A stretch of DNA of 5,377 nt from contig CALVWH010000028.1 in assembly GCA_944364705.1 (NCBI GenBank), forward strand, positions 1-5,377. The letters run 5' to 3'. The notes under the pieces were generated by a model. That model saw only the letters and a list, made by a program, of their open reading frames with translations, searched no databases and was not told the origin of the DNA. Source of the DNA: an uncultured Bacilli bacterium. Its GTDB lineage: Bacteria > Bacillota_I > Bacilli_A > RF39 > UBA660. This document shows, in pieces, positions 5,165 through 5,377 of this stretch. Each line of letters begins with the position of its first letter. The stretch's first letter is position 1. Made by a program: the position numbers and the translations under genes.

Positions 5165-5208
5165 ATACCATAGGAAAGTCATAGAATAATACATATTACG
5201 AACATTTG

Positions 5209-5231
5209 TTTACAAAAAGTATTTACAAAAA
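5209..5231 (+). repeat. Direct repeat of TTTACAAAAA upstream of tnpB
   Basis: TTTACAAAAA occurs at 5209-5218 and again at 5222-5231, 13 bp start to start. The second copy supplies the TTTACA used as -35 of the tnpB promoter. The pair could be a protein site, part of the element's left end, or simple AT-rich sequence. Confidence 0.4.
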
Positions 5232-5250
5232 TATTTTTCAATGTTATACA
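5222..5250 (+). promoter_or_regulatory. Housekeeping promoter for tnpB
   Basis: TTTACA (5222-5227) and TATACA (5245-5250) are separated by 17 nt, with TG at 5242-5243 forming an extended -10. The predicted start point is near 5257, which leaves a leader of about 20 nt containing the ribosome site AGAGAGGGG (5264-5272). This is the only promoter in the window with a good -35. Confidence 0.55.
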
Positions 5251-5277
5251 TGGTATATCAGAAAGAGAGGGGATCCT

Positions 5278-5377
5278 ATGCACATCTTAAAAGGTTATGT
5301 ATTTAGACTTTATCCAAACCAAAAACAAAAAGAAATTATAAATAAAACCATAGGATCTTCAAGATTTATCTATAATT
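5278..5377 (+). CDS. tnpB: TnpB/OrfB of an IS200/IS605-family element, N-terminal fragment
   Basis: Thirty-three codons are present before the right edge. The start is MHILKGYVFRLYPNQKQ, continuing through INKT and ending SRFIYN. KGYVFRLYPN (5-14), the polar QKQKEIINKT helix and RFIYN (29-33) are the characteristic N-terminal helix-turn-helix segment of TnpB/OrfB proteins, the RNA-guided nucleases related to Cas12. The catalytic RuvC-like and zinc-finger parts would lie beyond the edge, so integrity and activity cannot be judged. A strong purine-rich ribosome site (5264-5272) ends 5 nt before the ATG. It is transcribed in the same direction as the upstream operon but separated from it by a strong terminator. 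Confidence 0.88.
   Translation, partial: MHILKGYVFRLYPNQKQKEIINKTIGSSRFIYN

Larger units (their letters stand above)
5165..5377 (+). mobile_element. Left part of an IS200/IS605-type element (tnpB unit), cut by window edge
   Basis: The element is inferred from the tnpB start at 5278. No tnpA lies directly upstream on either strand, so this is either a tnpB-only (IS1341-like) element or one whose tnpA lies downstream. The left boundary is not resolved: it must lie between the operon terminator (ends 5164) and the tnpB promoter (from 5222). A short dyad TAATA-CA-TATTA (5187-5198) could be a subterminal hairpin, but it is weak. IS605-family ends have no terminal inverted repeats or target duplication, so the end cannot be read directly. 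The right end and any guide (omega) RNA are outside the window. Confidence 0.5.

Noticed and set aside
1..5377. CRISPR array, tRNA or rRNA genes
   Set aside because: No regularly spaced repeats, no tRNA cloverleaf with a TTCRA arm and no rRNA-like sequence were seen on either strand.

Overview
The window is AT-rich DNA from an endospore-forming, low-GC Gram-positive bacterium (Bacillota). The evidence is a spore germinant-receptor subunit, G-rich Shine-Dalgarno sites, T-run intrinsic terminators, A/T-ending codons and standard-code stops (TGG for Trp, TGA only as a stop). Genus cannot be fixed from sequence alone; a Bacilli/Erysipelotrichia-like or clostridial gut bacterium would fit. No stretch over 300 bases lacks a gene.

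Layout. Bases 1-1381, minus strand: a 3'-truncated GerA-family spore germination protein running off the left edge. Bases 1382-1509: a divergent intergenic region with a perfect 15-bp palindrome upstream of both genes. Bases 1510-2223, plus strand: a LytTR response regulator with no histidine kinase in view, ending in a good terminator. Bases 2288-2413: a promoter, a very strong ribosome site and an apparently overlooked 32-residue hydrophobic ORF. Bases 2468-3100: a membrane-anchored SanA/YdcF-type DUF218 protein whose stop codon is the loop of its terminator. Bases 3162-5135: a probable three-gene operon made of a secreted or membrane-anchored Tim44-like zinc-ribbon protein, a soluble Tim44-like zinc-ribbon paralogue 14 nt downstream, and a five-helix CmpB-type membrane protein. 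It ends in a strong terminator. Bases 5165-5377: the left end of an IS200/IS605-type unit, with a promoter and the first 33 codons of tnpB, cut by the right edge.

How the genes may work together. Several products are envelope-associated (GerA subunit, DUF218 protein, Tim44-like protein, CmpB-like protein, small hydrophobic peptide), and a LytTR regulator sits among them; LytTR proteins often control envelope or peptide-signalling functions. That link is inference from proximity. Four of the plus-strand genes have an extended -10 (TGnTAtnnT type), little or no -35, and a start codon so close that the leader is hardly longer than the ribosome site. The strongest leads are the small ORF, the paired Tim44/zinc-ribbon paralogues, and the palindromes at the divergent promoter and over the operon promoter.
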